Both the position numbers and the translations under genes were made by a program. Source: Ureibacillus massiliensis 4400831 = CIP 108448 = CCUG 49529 (GTDB lineage Bacteria > Bacillota > Bacilli > Bacillales_A > Planococcaceae). From it: 64,000 nucleotides of DNA. The stretch lies in contig NZ_JPVQ01000010.1 in assembly GCF_000772965.1 (NCBI RefSeq), forward strand, positions 40,513 through 104,512, given 5' to 3'. Of the stretch, positions 24,041 to 34,831 are shown piece after piece; within the stretch, counting starts at the first letter, position 1, and the number at the start of each line of letters is the position of its first letter. The notes below the pieces were generated by a model. The model saw only the letters and a list, made by a program, of their open reading frames with translations, did not search any database and was not told the DNA's origin.

Positions 24041-25170
24041 ATGCATTATTTAATAATTATTCAAGAAGACCAATAAGCTTAGTCGATGGAAAAGGTACTG
24101 TAGTAAAGGATAGTAATGGGAAAAGTTATTTAGATTTTACAAGTGGTATCGCTGTTTTATGTTTAGGTCACGCACACCCATCACTTGTTAAGGCATTGCA
24201 AGAACAAAGCGAAAAAATTTGGCATACTAGTAACTTATTTGATAGTCCGGAGCAAGTGAAGCTAGCAGAATCATTAGTAAAGGATAATCATTTATCCCAC
24301 GCATTCTTTTGTAATAGTGGGGCAGAAGCAAATGAGACAGCTATTAAAATGGCACGCAAACATACTGGTAAATCGAATATCATTACATTTGAAAATTCAT
24401 TTCATGGTCGTACATTCGGCGCGATGAGTGCTACTGCACAGGAGAAAATTCATAAAGGGTTTGGACCATTAGTAGAAAAATTTACGTATCTTCCTTTCAA
24501 CGATGCAAGAGCATTGAAAGATGCTGTTGACGATTCTGTAGCAGCCATTATGCTCGAAGTTGTTCAAGGTGAGGGTGGTGTAAATCCAATAACAGAAGAG
24601 TTCGCTAATACGATTCAAGATATTTGCTCAAATTCAGATGTTTTATTAATTATTGATGAAGTGCAAACAGGTATCGGAAGAACAGGTACACGTTTTGCCT
24701 TTGAACAAACACCATTAAAACCAAATTTAGTAACAATGGCAAAAGGATTAGGTGGAGGATTCCCAATTGCCGGAGTATTAGGAACATCAGAAATATATGA
24801 CACCTTTAGTCCTGGTTCACACGGAACAACATATGGTGGAAATCCATTAGCTGTTGCTGTTTCACAAACAGTGATTGATATTGTTTTCCAAGATGATTTT
24901 TTAGATGAGGTAAAAGAAAAAGCAGCTTATATAACGAATAAATTAAATGACTTACTTCCGGAAGAGGAATTCACAATTCGTGGGATGGGTTTATTAATAG
25001 GAATTGAATTTAGTTCTAATGAAGTTGCACCTTATATTACAAAATTAGAAGAGGAGGGACTTCTAGTTTGTGGAGCAGGACCGAATGTAATACGCTTACT
25101 CCCTCCTTTAACAGTAACATTTGACGAAATTGATCAAGCGATTTCAATTCTTAAGAAGGTAATTTTCTAA
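24037..25170 (+). CDS. argD: Acetylornithine aminotransferase
   Basis: ArgD is a class III, PLP-dependent aminotransferase that makes N-acetylornithine from the semialdehyde. Visible blocks: FTSGIAVLCLGHAHP, NSGAEANETAIKMAR, ENSFHGRTFGAMSAT, the PLP-binding region LIIDEVQTGIGRTG and MAKGLGGGFPI with the Schiff-base lysine. Length 377 is normal for ArgD rather than the longer ornithine or GABA enzymes. It is the last gene of the operon; carAB and argF, which often follow in Bacillus, are absent. A strong bidirectional terminator follows. Confidence 0.94.
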   Translation: MNALFNNYSRRPISLVDGKGTVVKDSNGKSYLDFTSGIAVLCLGHAHPSLVKALQEQSEKIWHTSNLFDSPEQVKLAESLVKDNHLSHAFFCNSGAEANETAIKMARKHTGKSNIITFENSFHGRTFGAMSATAQEKIHKGFGPLVEKFTYLPFNDARALKDAVDDSVAAIMLEVVQGEGGVNPITEEFANTIQDICSNSDVLLIIDEVQTGIGRTGTRFAFEQTPLKPNLVTMAKGLGGGFPIAGVLGTSEIYDTFSPGSHGTTYGGNPLAVAVSQTVIDIVFQDDFLDEVKEKAAYITNKLNDLLPEEEFTIRGMGLLIGIEFSSNEVAPYITKLEEEGLLVCGAGPNVIRLLPPLTVTFDEIDQAISILKKVIF

Positions 25171-25199
25171 AAATGGCAATAAAAAATAGTCAAAATAAA

Positions 25200-25240
25200 A
25201 AAGCTGAACGTTAAGTAATATTACTTAACTGTTCAGCTTT
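25200..25240. terminator. Bidirectional terminator of argCJBD and the PBP gene
   Basis: AAAGCTGAAC with GTTCAGCTTT plus an inner GTTAAGTAAT/ATTACTTAAC stem, with A and T runs on both sides. Confidence 0.9.
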
Positions 25241-25251
25241 ATTTATTTTAA

Positions 25252-28185
25252 TTAATCCCAATCGTAATCATTGTCAGGAGCAATTATATCATCAATAACG
25301 TCTGGTTTATTTCCGTTATTGTTTCCTGGTGGTTTCCCATTACCATTTCCGGGATTGTTATTTTGACCATTGCCATTTCCGTTATGATTTCCTTCATCAA
25401 CATTCCCGTCATTTGGATTTTGGGGATTTGATGAACCAGTTGTAACAGGTCCTGAATTATTAGATTCTAATCCAGTAATATCAACTGCTACAACGATATA
25501 AGTCTTACCTGATTCAATAACAAACTGTCTTCCATCACCATCTTTTAATGTTGCCACTAGATGACGATCGCCACCTGTTACATCATATATTCGATAGCCA
25601 ATGACATCATTTGCTTTTGATTTTGTCCAAACAATATTATTTCCATTTAACGTCACCGTTACTGGTGGTGGATTTCCACTGTCAGGTTCTAATTTTGATG
25701 TTGAAATCACACTTTCGCTTAATGAAGAATTATTCGGTAATAGTTTGGCTGGATCGCCACCTAAACGTCCAAGCATTCTTTCAACGAATTCAGGATTTAA
25801 ACCAATGCCACTTTCAATAACGAATTCACTAGGTGTAGAGTCAAGTGCAACATAAGCTTTTCCTTCAATCATCACCGTTGCAGATTGAGTGAAACTGTCA
25901 TCTGATTTTGTTGGTAAAAATACATTTCGATTAAATAAATCTGATCTGACAAGCCCAGCATCTGAACAAGCTTCTGAAGGGGCGAGACCGGATATACCAC
26001 AGAAGGAAGCATTAACGACGCCGTCTGGTGGTGAAAATTGTTCACTTGTACCAACAAGCTCTGGATTCACATCATACATGGCATTCATCATATTTGCCCA
26101 TAACATATTAACTCGTGTACTTGGTTGATAGTACGTATTATTAAATTGATATAGTGAACGTTGCTCGTCGTAACCCATCCATAAACCAAGGGAAACATTT
26201 GGGTTATAACCTACGAACCATACATCACGATACTCTTGGGAAGTACCTGTTTTTGCTGCGAAATCCGATGAGAATTTAAGCATACTATTAGCTCTAGCGC
26301 CTGTTCCATAATCTAAAACATCTCGTAACATATCAGTGATCATATAAGCTGTTTCAGGCATATATACATCAACTGCTTCGGATTCATGCTCGAATACAAC
26401 ATTTCCATCTAAATCCACAATTTTTTCAATCATATATGCATCGATAAATTTACCGCCGTTAGCAAATGCAGTATATGCATTTGTATTTTCTTCAACAGTA
26501 GCTCCAATTTCCAATGCTCCAATAGCAGTAGCTAAGTTTACATAGTCTCCATCAGTTAATTTAGAAAATCCAAGTTTCTCTAAATATGTTGCTGGACGTC
26601 GATCGATAATCGAATCATATAAACGTAAAGCCGTTAAGTTTTGTGAATGTGCTAATGCTTCACGTGCAGGCATTAGTCCTCGTTCTTCGTTTGCACTATA
26701 GTTTGATGGCGCATAGCCGTCATAACTACGTACGAATTTCACATCGACAACCGGGCTTCCAGCACCTATTACACCGTATTCGATTGCAGGTCCATATGAC
26801 AATAGAGGTTTCATCGTCGATCCATTTGAACGATAAGCCTGTGTTGCATGGTTTAAAGCTTCAATTTCGTAATCTCTACCACCAACAAAGCTTAGAATTC
26901 TTCCTGTTTTATTTTCAATTAACATACTTCCGACTTGAACGGGCATTTGCACTTCAATCTCTTCGTTTGTTTCAGGATCTAATGTTGTTGTTGTAAAGGT
27001 ATGTCCGTAATACTCGAAGTTTTTCGCAACTTCTTGCATAGTATCGTACATCTCTTTATCTATTGTTGAATAGATGCGATAGCCGCTTGAGCGAATATCT
27101 CGATCAGCAAGTATTAAATATTTCTCAAGTAAATTCTCTTCTTCATCTAAACGAGCTGGGTCAATGCCATCCTTCTCAGCAAGAACACCTGCAATAATTC
27201 TTTTCGCACGATTTTCTAACTCATAAGTTAACCAAGGATAGTTATCTTGAGCCTGGTCCTCTGGTTCACGGAAATCCTTTGTAATGTCATAATGGATCGC
27301 CTCATTGTACTCAGCTTCATTGATATAACCAACTTCTAACATTCGAGATAACACAATCTTCATACGTTCAATACCAGGTTCAAGACCTTGTGCGTCCTTT
27401 AATTGACCATATTGCGTAAATGGAGTATAAGCAAATGGTGCCTGAGGGATACCAGCAATATAGGCAGCTTGTGGAAGATTTAGTTCCGAAGCTCGAATCC
27501 CAAATATCCCTTGGGCTGCGGTTTCAATACCTGCTATATTACGCCCTGACGCATTTCTACCATAAGGAATAATATTAAGATAGGCTTCTAAGATTTCATC
27601 CTTATTCATAAATTTCTCAAGTCTTAATGCAAGTAGTATTTCTCTTGCTTTTCGTTCGTAAGAAACTTCATTTGTTAAAATCTGATTTTTAATGAGCTGT
27701 TGTGTTAATGTAGAACCACCAGTTTGTGTACTTGAATTTAAGAAGTCTTGTAAAAGTCCACGAATAACGGCTTTTGGTACAATTCCGTTATGCTCGCGGA
27801 AATACTCATCTTCTGTTGCAAGAACAGCGTTTAAGACAAGTGGTGAAACATCTTCTAATTTTGTTTCTCTTCGCTCCAAGTCAGTTCGAAGTTTACCTAT
27901 GTAAATATTATTCGCAAAATAGATTTCACTAGTCTCTTCATAATTATAGATTTGGCTTAACATTTCATCCTTTGATTGAAGATGTTCGTCTTTTACAAGG
28001 GAAGCAAAATATCCTGCGCCTAATGCAGAAATAAACACAAAACCTGTTATTATTATAAATAAGAAAACTAAAGATAGATTCCAAACAACGCTTAACGTGA
28101 TACGATAAGGACGTGTGCGTTCAGAAGTAGTCAATAGTTCTATTTTGTCATTTAATTGTTTGATACGTTTTTTAAATTGATCCAC
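25252..28185 (-). CDS. Class A penicillin-binding protein (PBP1-type)
   Basis: A bifunctional glycosyltransferase/transpeptidase that polymerises and crosslinks peptidoglycan outside the membrane. Order: short cytoplasmic N-terminus, membrane helix (about 30-58), GT51 domain with ATEDEYFREHNG and GGSTLTQQLIKN (about 95-290), transpeptidase with SxxK in GSTMKPLLSY, SxN in SQN and KTGTSQEYRDVW (about 420-720), an FN3-like domain (about 835-905) and a 60-residue Gly/Asn/Pro-rich tail ending in an acidic stretch. Start is GTG 28185 with AGGGGG 7 bases upstream. Length 977 is at the long end. Its promoter lies in the region shared with the divergent T-box of tyrS. Confidence 0.93.
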   Translation of the reverse strand: MDQFKKRIKQLNDKIELLTTSERTRPYRITLSVVWNLSLVFLFIIITGFVFISALGAGYFASLVKDEHLQSKDEMLSQIYNYEETSEIYFANNIYIGKLRTDLERRETKLEDVSPLVLNAVLATEDEYFREHNGIVPKAVIRGLLQDFLNSSTQTGGSTLTQQLIKNQILTNEVSYERKAREILLALRLEKFMNKDEILEAYLNIIPYGRNASGRNIAGIETAAQGIFGIRASELNLPQAAYIAGIPQAPFAYTPFTQYGQLKDAQGLEPGIERMKIVLSRMLEVGYINEAEYNEAIHYDITKDFREPEDQAQDNYPWLTYELENRAKRIIAGVLAEKDGIDPARLDEEENLLEKYLILADRDIRSSGYRIYSTIDKEMYDTMQEVAKNFEYYGHTFTTTTLDPETNEEIEVQMPVQVGSMLIENKTGRILSFVGGRDYEIEALNHATQAYRSNGSTMKPLLSYGPAIEYGVIGAGSPVVDVKFVRSYDGYAPSNYSANEERGLMPAREALAHSQNLTALRLYDSIIDRRPATYLEKLGFSKLTDGDYVNLATAIGALEIGATVEENTNAYTAFANGGKFIDAYMIEKIVDLDGNVVFEHESEAVDVYMPETAYMITDMLRDVLDYGTGARANSMLKFSSDFAAKTGTSQEYRDVWFVGYNPNVSLGLWMGYDEQRSLYQFNNTYYQPSTRVNMLWANMMNAMYDVNPELVGTSEQFSPPDGVVNASFCGISGLAPSEACSDAGLVRSDLFNRNVFLPTKSDDSFTQSATVMIEGKAYVALDSTPSEFVIESGIGLNPEFVERMLGRLGGDPAKLLPNNSSLSESVISTSKLEPDSGNPPPVTVTLNGNNIVWTKSKANDVIGYRIYDVTGGDRHLVATLKDGDGRQFVIESGKTYIVVAVDITGLESNNSGPVTTGSSNPQNPNDGNVDEGNHNGNGNGQNNNPGNGNGKPPGNNNGNKPDVIDDIIAPDNDYDWD

Positions 28186-28246
28186 TTAATCGCCCCCTAA
28201 AATCTTGTCTATTATAGCATATTTCGAAAATTTCGTTATATATTTA

Positions 28247-28274
28247 TTGACATTGTAATGAAATTCAGTAGAAT
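28247..28274 (+). promoter_or_regulatory. Sigma-A promoter of the tyrS T-box transcript
   Basis: TTGACA, 16 bases, TAGAAT. The start of transcription would be near 28281, just before the T-box structure. Confidence 0.75.
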
Positions 28275-28280
28275 TATCAG

Positions 28281-28526
28281 TATAGTTTTCAAGCATTGAT
28301 AAGTTTGAAGTAGTGTTTTCATTCCCTGTTAAGAGAGCTAGCGGTTGGTGCAAGCTAGTCAAAGTGAAATGCACGAATTACGTTCTTGGAGCTTGAACGT
28401 CATTGTCGCGATATGACAAAGAATGAGTGGAAGAAGGATATCTTCTTCAAGCCGGGTGGTACCGCGTTATACTGATATTAACGTCCCTGCATGCAAAAGA
28501 GAATTTTGTATGCAGGGGCTTTTTAT
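28281..28526 (+). promoter_or_regulatory. T-box riboswitch (tyrosine specifier) upstream of tyrS
   Basis: The invariant T-box sequence GGGTGGTACCGCG is at 28454-28466. Stem I contains AGAGAGCTAGCGG and the specifier loop GAATTACG, whose TAC triplet (28379-28381) is a tyrosine codon and agrees with the downstream gene. The intrinsic terminator is CCCTGCATGCAAAA (28485-28498) with TTTTGTATGCAGGG (28504-28517) followed by Ts. Uncharged tRNA-Tyr would stabilise the antiterminator and permit tyrS transcription. T-box architecture and action are established for the family. Confidence 0.96.
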
Positions 28527-28688
28527 TTTGTCTTAGGCAATGCACAATCTTCAGGCTACAAGATACTTACCAATTATAGAGAAGACCTTCCTTGTAATAA
28601 TGAGAAATAGTGTTTTTTACAAATTCACAGGTTTACTTTGGGTACTTTTGTATAATTAATCTTTTATTAATAAAACATAAGGTAGTAG

Positions 28689-29969
<1,281 letters not shown>

Positions 29970-29978
29970 ACATTAATA

Positions 29979-30015
29979 AAAAGGCATTCAGAATTTAGAG
30001 TTCTGAATGCCTTTT
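29979..30015. terminator. Bidirectional terminator between tyrS and chemoreceptor gene
   Basis: AAAAGGCATTCAGAA pairs with TTCTGAATGCCTTTT across a 7-base loop. Confidence 0.9.
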
Positions 30016-30071
30016 GTCATCTATCCCAGAAACTATCTTTAGTTAAGACAGTTTCGAGTAGAATTTATAAA

Positions 30072-32084
30072 TTATATTTTAAATTGATTAACATGATTTT
30101 TAAGATCTTCGGCTAAATTAGCTAGTGATTTTGCAGAAGAATTAATTTCTTCCATTGACGCTAACTGTTCTTCCGTAGATGCTGCTACTTCCTCTGAAGT
30201 TGCCGCGTTTTCTTGCGATATTTCTGTAATGTTTTTCGCTTTTGAAACAACTTCCTCAACATACTCATAGATCGTTTCCAATGTATTTGTCATTTCTTCA
30301 ATTTGAGGTGTAATATTACGTGAGTTTTCAATAATTTTAATAAATCTCTCAGATGTCGCCTCAGTTACTGTTACACCAGTATTAGCATTTTCAAGTACTT
30401 CACCCATCATTTTAACAGAGACTTCAGTATCCTTTTGAATACTAGCGATAATTTCTCCAATAAGTTGAGTAGATGATTGTGACTGTTCAGCTAATTTTCT
30501 AACTTCGTCAGCTACAACTGCAAATCCTTTACCATGTTCGCCAGCTCTTGCAGCTTCAATAGCAGCATTTAACGCAAGTAAATTTGTTTGGTCAGCAATG
30601 CCACTAATCACATTTAGAATTTCGCCAATTTCTTTTGAACGTGTTGATAAAGATTGGATTACTTCATTTGATTTGCCAACTGACTCATGGATATATTTCA
30701 TTTGGTTAAGATTGTCTTCAACTGACTCTCGTCCAACTTCTGCTTCTTTCGATGATTCTCGGGCTAGATCTGTTACTTCTTTTGATTTTACTGAAATACC
30801 GGAAATACCACCAAGTACTTTTTCTAAAGATTTCTCATTTTCTTCAAGATGCTCTGTAGACTTTTCTACTCCACTAGCAATATCTTGAATAGCTGTTGAA
30901 ACTTGTTCAGTTGCATGTGAAGTTTGAGAAGAGCTTGCTGTTAATTCCTCAGAAGATGATGCTAAGTGATCAATAGTTTGTTTTAAAGTTTTAATAATAC
31001 CACTTAATGTATTTACCATACCGTTAAAACTATTACCTAATTGACCAATTTCATCATCACTTTTAACGATAATTTTCTCAGTAAAGTCACCATCAGCTAT
31101 TTTATTCGAAGAACGAATTAATGAATTGATAGGTTTTGTAATTGATCTAATAACAAATGTAATTAAAATACTGCCGACTAAAATACTTGCGACAATAACA
31201 ATTATAGTATTTATTAATACTGGCATCGCTGCCTTATCTATTTCATTTGTATACATTGTACCCGCTAACTTCCATCCAGTTAGCTCGTTAGTAGCAAAGA
31301 ACATATCTTTAGAGTCTTTACCCTCATGTATATAACTAAATGTTCCAGAATCGCTATTGTATAAGTTGTTATTTTGTATATTATCTGGTGCTAGTGATCC
31401 AAGTTCTTTTTCAGGATGGTAAACGAATTTACGATCAGCATCTAGTATGTAAATGTAACCTTCATCACCAATTTTAATATCTTCTGTTATTTTTTTTACT
31501 TCTTCTAAACTAACGTTAACACCAACTACGCCTTGTCCGTCTTTTGTAGTTTTAGATACAGTCACTACCAAATTTCCTGTAGCAGCTGAGACATAAGGAC
31601 TTGAAACAACAGCTTGACCTTTATTTTCCATTGCCTTTTTATACCAGTCTCTTGTTCTTGGGTCATAGTCTGGGGGATTAGCTGTAGAAGCAGGAGAATT
31701 AATATAAACTCCATTTTCTGTACCGATAAAGGCTAATTCTAATTCTTCATGTATATCTTTGTATGTATTCAACTGATTGGAAACATCAGCACTAACACCA
31801 ATATTAGAATTTGCTTGTGTAGTAATATTCGAAGAGTCTATTGATTCTGAAAGTAATTCAATATCTTTCATTTTAGGCTCAATAATTTTATTAATCGTTT
31901 CATTTAGCGTGTCAACTGAAAAAGTAGCTGCCTGCCAAATGTCATCTCGTACTACGTCTTTTGAAAACTTAAATGCAAATGCACCTACAATTACGGCCGG
32001 AGCAATTAAGATTAATAAAAATGCTGTCCATAATTTCGTTTTCAAAGTTACCTTAAATTTAATCTTTTTCTTTCTTTTTTCCAC
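30072..32084 (-). CDS. Methyl-accepting chemotaxis protein with dCache sensor
   Basis: A transmembrane chemoreceptor. After a basic N-terminus there is a first membrane helix ([20 protein letters not shown]), an extracellular dCache_1-type sensor of about 240 residues ([58 protein letters not shown]), a second helix ([20 protein letters not shown]), a HAMP linker and a long signalling hairpin whose tip [24 protein letters not shown] contacts CheA/CheW. The ligand is probably an amino acid or organic acid, as for related dCache receptors. I prefer the GTG start at 32084 because GGAGG lies just upstream of it; an ATG at 32102 would overlap that site. Divergent from a second receptor gene. Confidence 0.93.
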   Translation of the reverse strand: MEKRKKKIKFKVTLKTKLWTAFLLILIAPAVIVGAFAFKFSKDVVRDDIWQAATFSVDTLNETINKIIEPKMKDIELLSESIDSSNITTQANSNIGVSADVSNQLNTYKDIHEELELAFIGTENGVYINSPASTANPPDYDPRTRDWYKKAMENKGQAVVSSPYVSAATGNLVVTVSKTTKDGQGVVGVNVSLEEVKKITEDIKIGDEGYIYILDADRKFVYHPEKELGSLAPDNIQNNNLYNSDSGTFSYIHEGKDSKDMFFATNELTGWKLAGTMYTNEIDKAAMPVLINTIIVIVASILVGSILITFVIRSITKPINSLIRSSNKIADGDFTEKIIVKSDDEIGQLGNSFNGMVNTLSGIIKTLKQTIDHLASSSEELTASSSQTSHATEQVSTAIQDIASGVEKSTEHLEENEKSLEKVLGGISGISVKSKEVTDLARESSKEAEVGRESVEDNLNQMKYIHESVGKSNEVIQSLSTRSKEIGEILNVISGIADQTNLLALNAAIEAARAGEHGKGFAVVADEVRKLAEQSQSSTQLIGEIIASIQKDTEVSVKMMGEVLENANTGVTVTEATSERFIKIIENSRNITPQIEEMTNTLETIYEYVEEVVSKAKNITEISQENAATSEEVAASTEEQLASMEEINSSAKSLANLAEDLKNHVNQFKI

Positions 32085-32538
32085 GATGTAATTTTCCTCC
32101 ATAATAGTATTTTCACATAATAATAGTTAATCATAGCGTAAAGGGACTATTTTGTATTGGGAATTTTCGCTTATGTGAATGAGTTGGTTTTCAATTATAT
32201 TGTGATAATTGAACCTAAATATTGTTTTTTTATATGGAAATAAGCACTTTAATAGGTAATTTTACTTATTGAATGAATATAAATATAAGAAAAATAAATT
32301 ATAAGTCATATAAAAACGACAAATTTCTTTTTTATGATAACTGTTAAGTAAATTTAAAAATTATGTGAATATTTTAGTGTTAATAATAATGATGATGAAA
32401 CGATTACTTCAAAAAAATAAATAGCATCTTAAAAACATCATAAAAACAAATTATTTGTCGAAAAATGAAAAAATTTATCTATTTCATATGGAAATATCTA
32501 TAAAAATGTCGAAAATATTACTAGATAGGAGGAAAAAA
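32085..32538. other. AT-rich region between divergent chemoreceptor genes
   Basis: About 450 bases without a credible gene. I looked for a sigma-D motility promoter (TAAA then GCCGATAT) on both strands and saw none that fits. The region is very AT-rich with several A tracts. Confidence 0.4.
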
Positions 32539-34284
32539 ATGAAGAAAAATCTAAAATTGAAAAGTATTTCAAGTAAGTTAATGTTACTCATCTCAATTAT
32601 CATTATTGTGACAGTGGGGATTATTGGTACAACGAGTTACATTATTGCTAAAGATCAGCTTTTAGAATCAGGTAAAAGAGAGTTACAAAACATTGCCGAA
32701 GGGGCTCATGCAGTATTAGAGTTAATAAATGAAAACGTAGAAAATGGTGAACTAACTTTAGAGGAAGGGCAAGAGAGAGCGAGAGTAATTTTAAATGGAC
32801 CAAAAGATGACAATGGGGTCTATAATTTTAAACAATCTAATTTTACATACAAAGAAAAAGGGTTTATCCACGGCTATGATGAAGATTTAATATTGCAAAT
32901 CCATCCATCTGAAACTGGTGGTGCTCCATCAGATGAACAAAATAGAAGTAATCGTGAACTCATTTTCAATACTGGTAAAGCACAAAATAAAGCAGATCGA
33001 TTTGTGACATTTTTAAACCAAGAGGATGATGGTTCCTATAAAGAAAAAATTGCCTATGAGCAATATTTTGAACCTTGGGGCTGGACTGTCGGCATTACTG
33101 TGTTTACAGAAGAATTTTATGCGGGATTAAATATTTTACAATATATGATTTTCGGTTCAACAGTTGTATTGATACTTTTAAGTTCTATTGTTTTTTACTT
33201 TGCAATCCGAAAGAAAGTCAATACACTAAAAGAAATAGCTGTAGCGTCTACACAAATTGCGGATGGGCACATAAAAATTACAAACCTATCTGAATCAAGT
33301 GACGAAATAGGACAACTTGCAGTAGCCTTCAATAAAATGTCAGGGCAATTACGTACATTAATCGAAAAAACGAAAAACACTAGTGAACAATTGCTAGATT
33401 CAGCAACTAGCTTATCTGCAATTTCGGAAGAAACATCGGCTAGTAGTGAAGAAGTTGGTAAAGCCATTACAGAAATTGCAACGGGTACACAAGCACAAGC
33501 TAGCGATTTAGAAGAAATCAACAGAAGAGTAGAGCTATTATCTACATCAGTAGAAACAATGGAAAATCAAAGCAATGAAATGCAAAACATAACTAAGTCT
33601 GCTGAAGAAATAGCAACAGAAGGAATTGAGATCGTCCATCAATTACAGCAATCAAACAATGATTCTTTAACAGCATCTCAAGAAGTTAGTGATGAAATTA
33701 GAAAATTAAATAGTAAAACAGCACAAATTACTGAAGTAATGGAAACGATTGAAAGCATTGCTGAAGCGACAAATTTACTAGCTTTAAATGCAAGTATTGA
33801 AGCAGCAAGAGCTGGAGAGTATGGTAAAGGCTTCTCTGTTGTTGCTGATGAGATTAGGAAATTAGCAGAACAATCAAAAAATGCTACTCATCAAGTACAA
33901 GAAGTAGTGTCTACTATTGTTTCTGAAACGACTAAAACAGTGGAAACTGTTGAAGGTACAATGAAAACTGCTAAAAAGTTAAATGATGATGTAACCCTAA
34001 CACGAAGCAAATTTAATCAAATGTCTGAATCAATTAAAAAAATAGCACAATCGTTACAATCAGTTAATCAAGAAATGGATACTATGAAGTCTTATAATAA
34101 GCTGATGAGTGAAGGCGTCGAAAATGCATCCAGCGTTTCAGAACAAACAGCTGCTTCCGTACAAGAAATCTCATCTTCTATTGATGAGCAAATTAATGCG
34201 ATTGCTAACGTTACAATCGCTGCAGAAAAACTAACGGAAATGAATAAAGAATTAAATACTTTAATGAGGTACTATACTTTATAA
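32539..34284 (+). CDS. Methyl-accepting chemotaxis protein with single Cache sensor
   Basis: A shorter chemoreceptor of 581 residues: first membrane helix ([22 protein letters not shown]), an extracellular single-Cache domain of about 165 residues ending in [20 protein letters not shown], second helix ([20 protein letters not shown]), HAMP, and the signalling domain with tip [22 protein letters not shown]. The WGWxVG ending is typical of sCache_2 sensors that bind small carboxylates. The start ATG 32539 follows AGGAGG; an upstream in-frame start at 32455 has no binding site. It ends at its own terminator. It is not an obvious duplicate of the neighbouring receptor because the sensor class differs. 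Confidence 0.92.
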   Translation: MKKNLKLKSISSKLMLLISIIIIVTVGIIGTTSYIIAKDQLLESGKRELQNIAEGAHAVLELINENVENGELTLEEGQERARVILNGPKDDNGVYNFKQSNFTYKEKGFIHGYDEDLILQIHPSETGGAPSDEQNRSNRELIFNTGKAQNKADRFVTFLNQEDDGSYKEKIAYEQYFEPWGWTVGITVFTEEFYAGLNILQYMIFGSTVVLILLSSIVFYFAIRKKVNTLKEIAVASTQIADGHIKITNLSESSDEIGQLAVAFNKMSGQLRTLIEKTKNTSEQLLDSATSLSAISEETSASSEEVGKAITEIATGTQAQASDLEEINRRVELLSTSVETMENQSNEMQNITKSAEEIATEGIEIVHQLQQSNNDSLTASQEVSDEIRKLNSKTAQITEVMETIESIAEATNLLALNASIEAARAGEYGKGFSVVADEIRKLAEQSKNATHQVQEVVSTIVSETTKTVETVEGTMKTAKKLNDDVTLTRSKFNQMSESIKKIAQSLQSVNQEMDTMKSYNKLMSEGVENASSVSEQTAASVQEISSSIDEQINAIANVTIAAEKLTEMNKELNTLMRYYTL

Positions 34285-34295
34285 TTGATTAATAG

Positions 34296-34339
34296 AAACT
34301 CCTTAATTCTAATATTTTTAGATTAAGGAGTTTTTTAAT
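34296..34339 (+). terminator. Terminator of the second chemoreceptor gene
   Basis: AAACTCCTTAAT (34296-34307) pairs with ATTAAGGAGTTT (34322-34333) and is followed by Ts. Confidence 0.9.
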
Positions 34340-34831
34340 TTAATTTTGCATAATTTCAATAATTTATATTGTATGACTTGAGATGAATATTTTATATATG
34401 CAATTCATATCACTCCACATCCTTTAAATGGTAAACAAGTTGTTGAAGGCATTGTATGACTTATGATGAGTTGATTATTTGTTAATCTGGAAAAAATAGT
34501 GATATTTTAAACAACTGAGTTCGCAACTTAAATACATATTGATGTAAAAGATGTTCCCGGCAATTCGGAAAAGAGTTCGCTGGGTTTTTTTATTACAAAA
34601 GTCGGTTAATTTTACACTATAGCGTCAAACCTAATAGTACTAATGTGATTTAAATTAAAACACAAGTAATGCAACAGTACATCATTTAGATGTAGTTCTT
34701 TTTAAATTTGATGATAATCCAATTAACAAATAAAAAAATTCGCTTATTTTAATTGGAGTTATAGATGACTGAAAAACGCTATGTTTTAAACTGTGAGGAG
34801 GTGGAGTCTTACTATTTAGTAAGACGACGAG
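34340..34831 (+). other. Gene-poor region with an orphan terminator-like hairpin
   Basis: No intact gene. A short open stretch near 34390-34459 reads IHITPHPLNGKQVVEGIV before a stop and may be a coding remnant. TTGTATGACTT followed by (G/A)TGATGA-like bases occurs twice (about 34369 and 34453). CCCGGC/GCTGGG arms with a 7-T run (34556-34591) form a terminator without a gene before it. GGAGGTGGAG at 34797-34806 looks like a ribosome binding site but the next gene's natural frame starts further down. Confidence 0.4.

Noticed and set aside
25601..27904. Several plus-strand open frames inside the PBP gene
   Set aside because: They are antisense shadows of the penicillin-binding protein with no family similarity or ribosome binding sites.
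32455..32538. Upstream start of the second chemoreceptor
   Set aside because: No ribosome binding site, and AGGAGG at 32528-32533 clearly serves ATG 32539.
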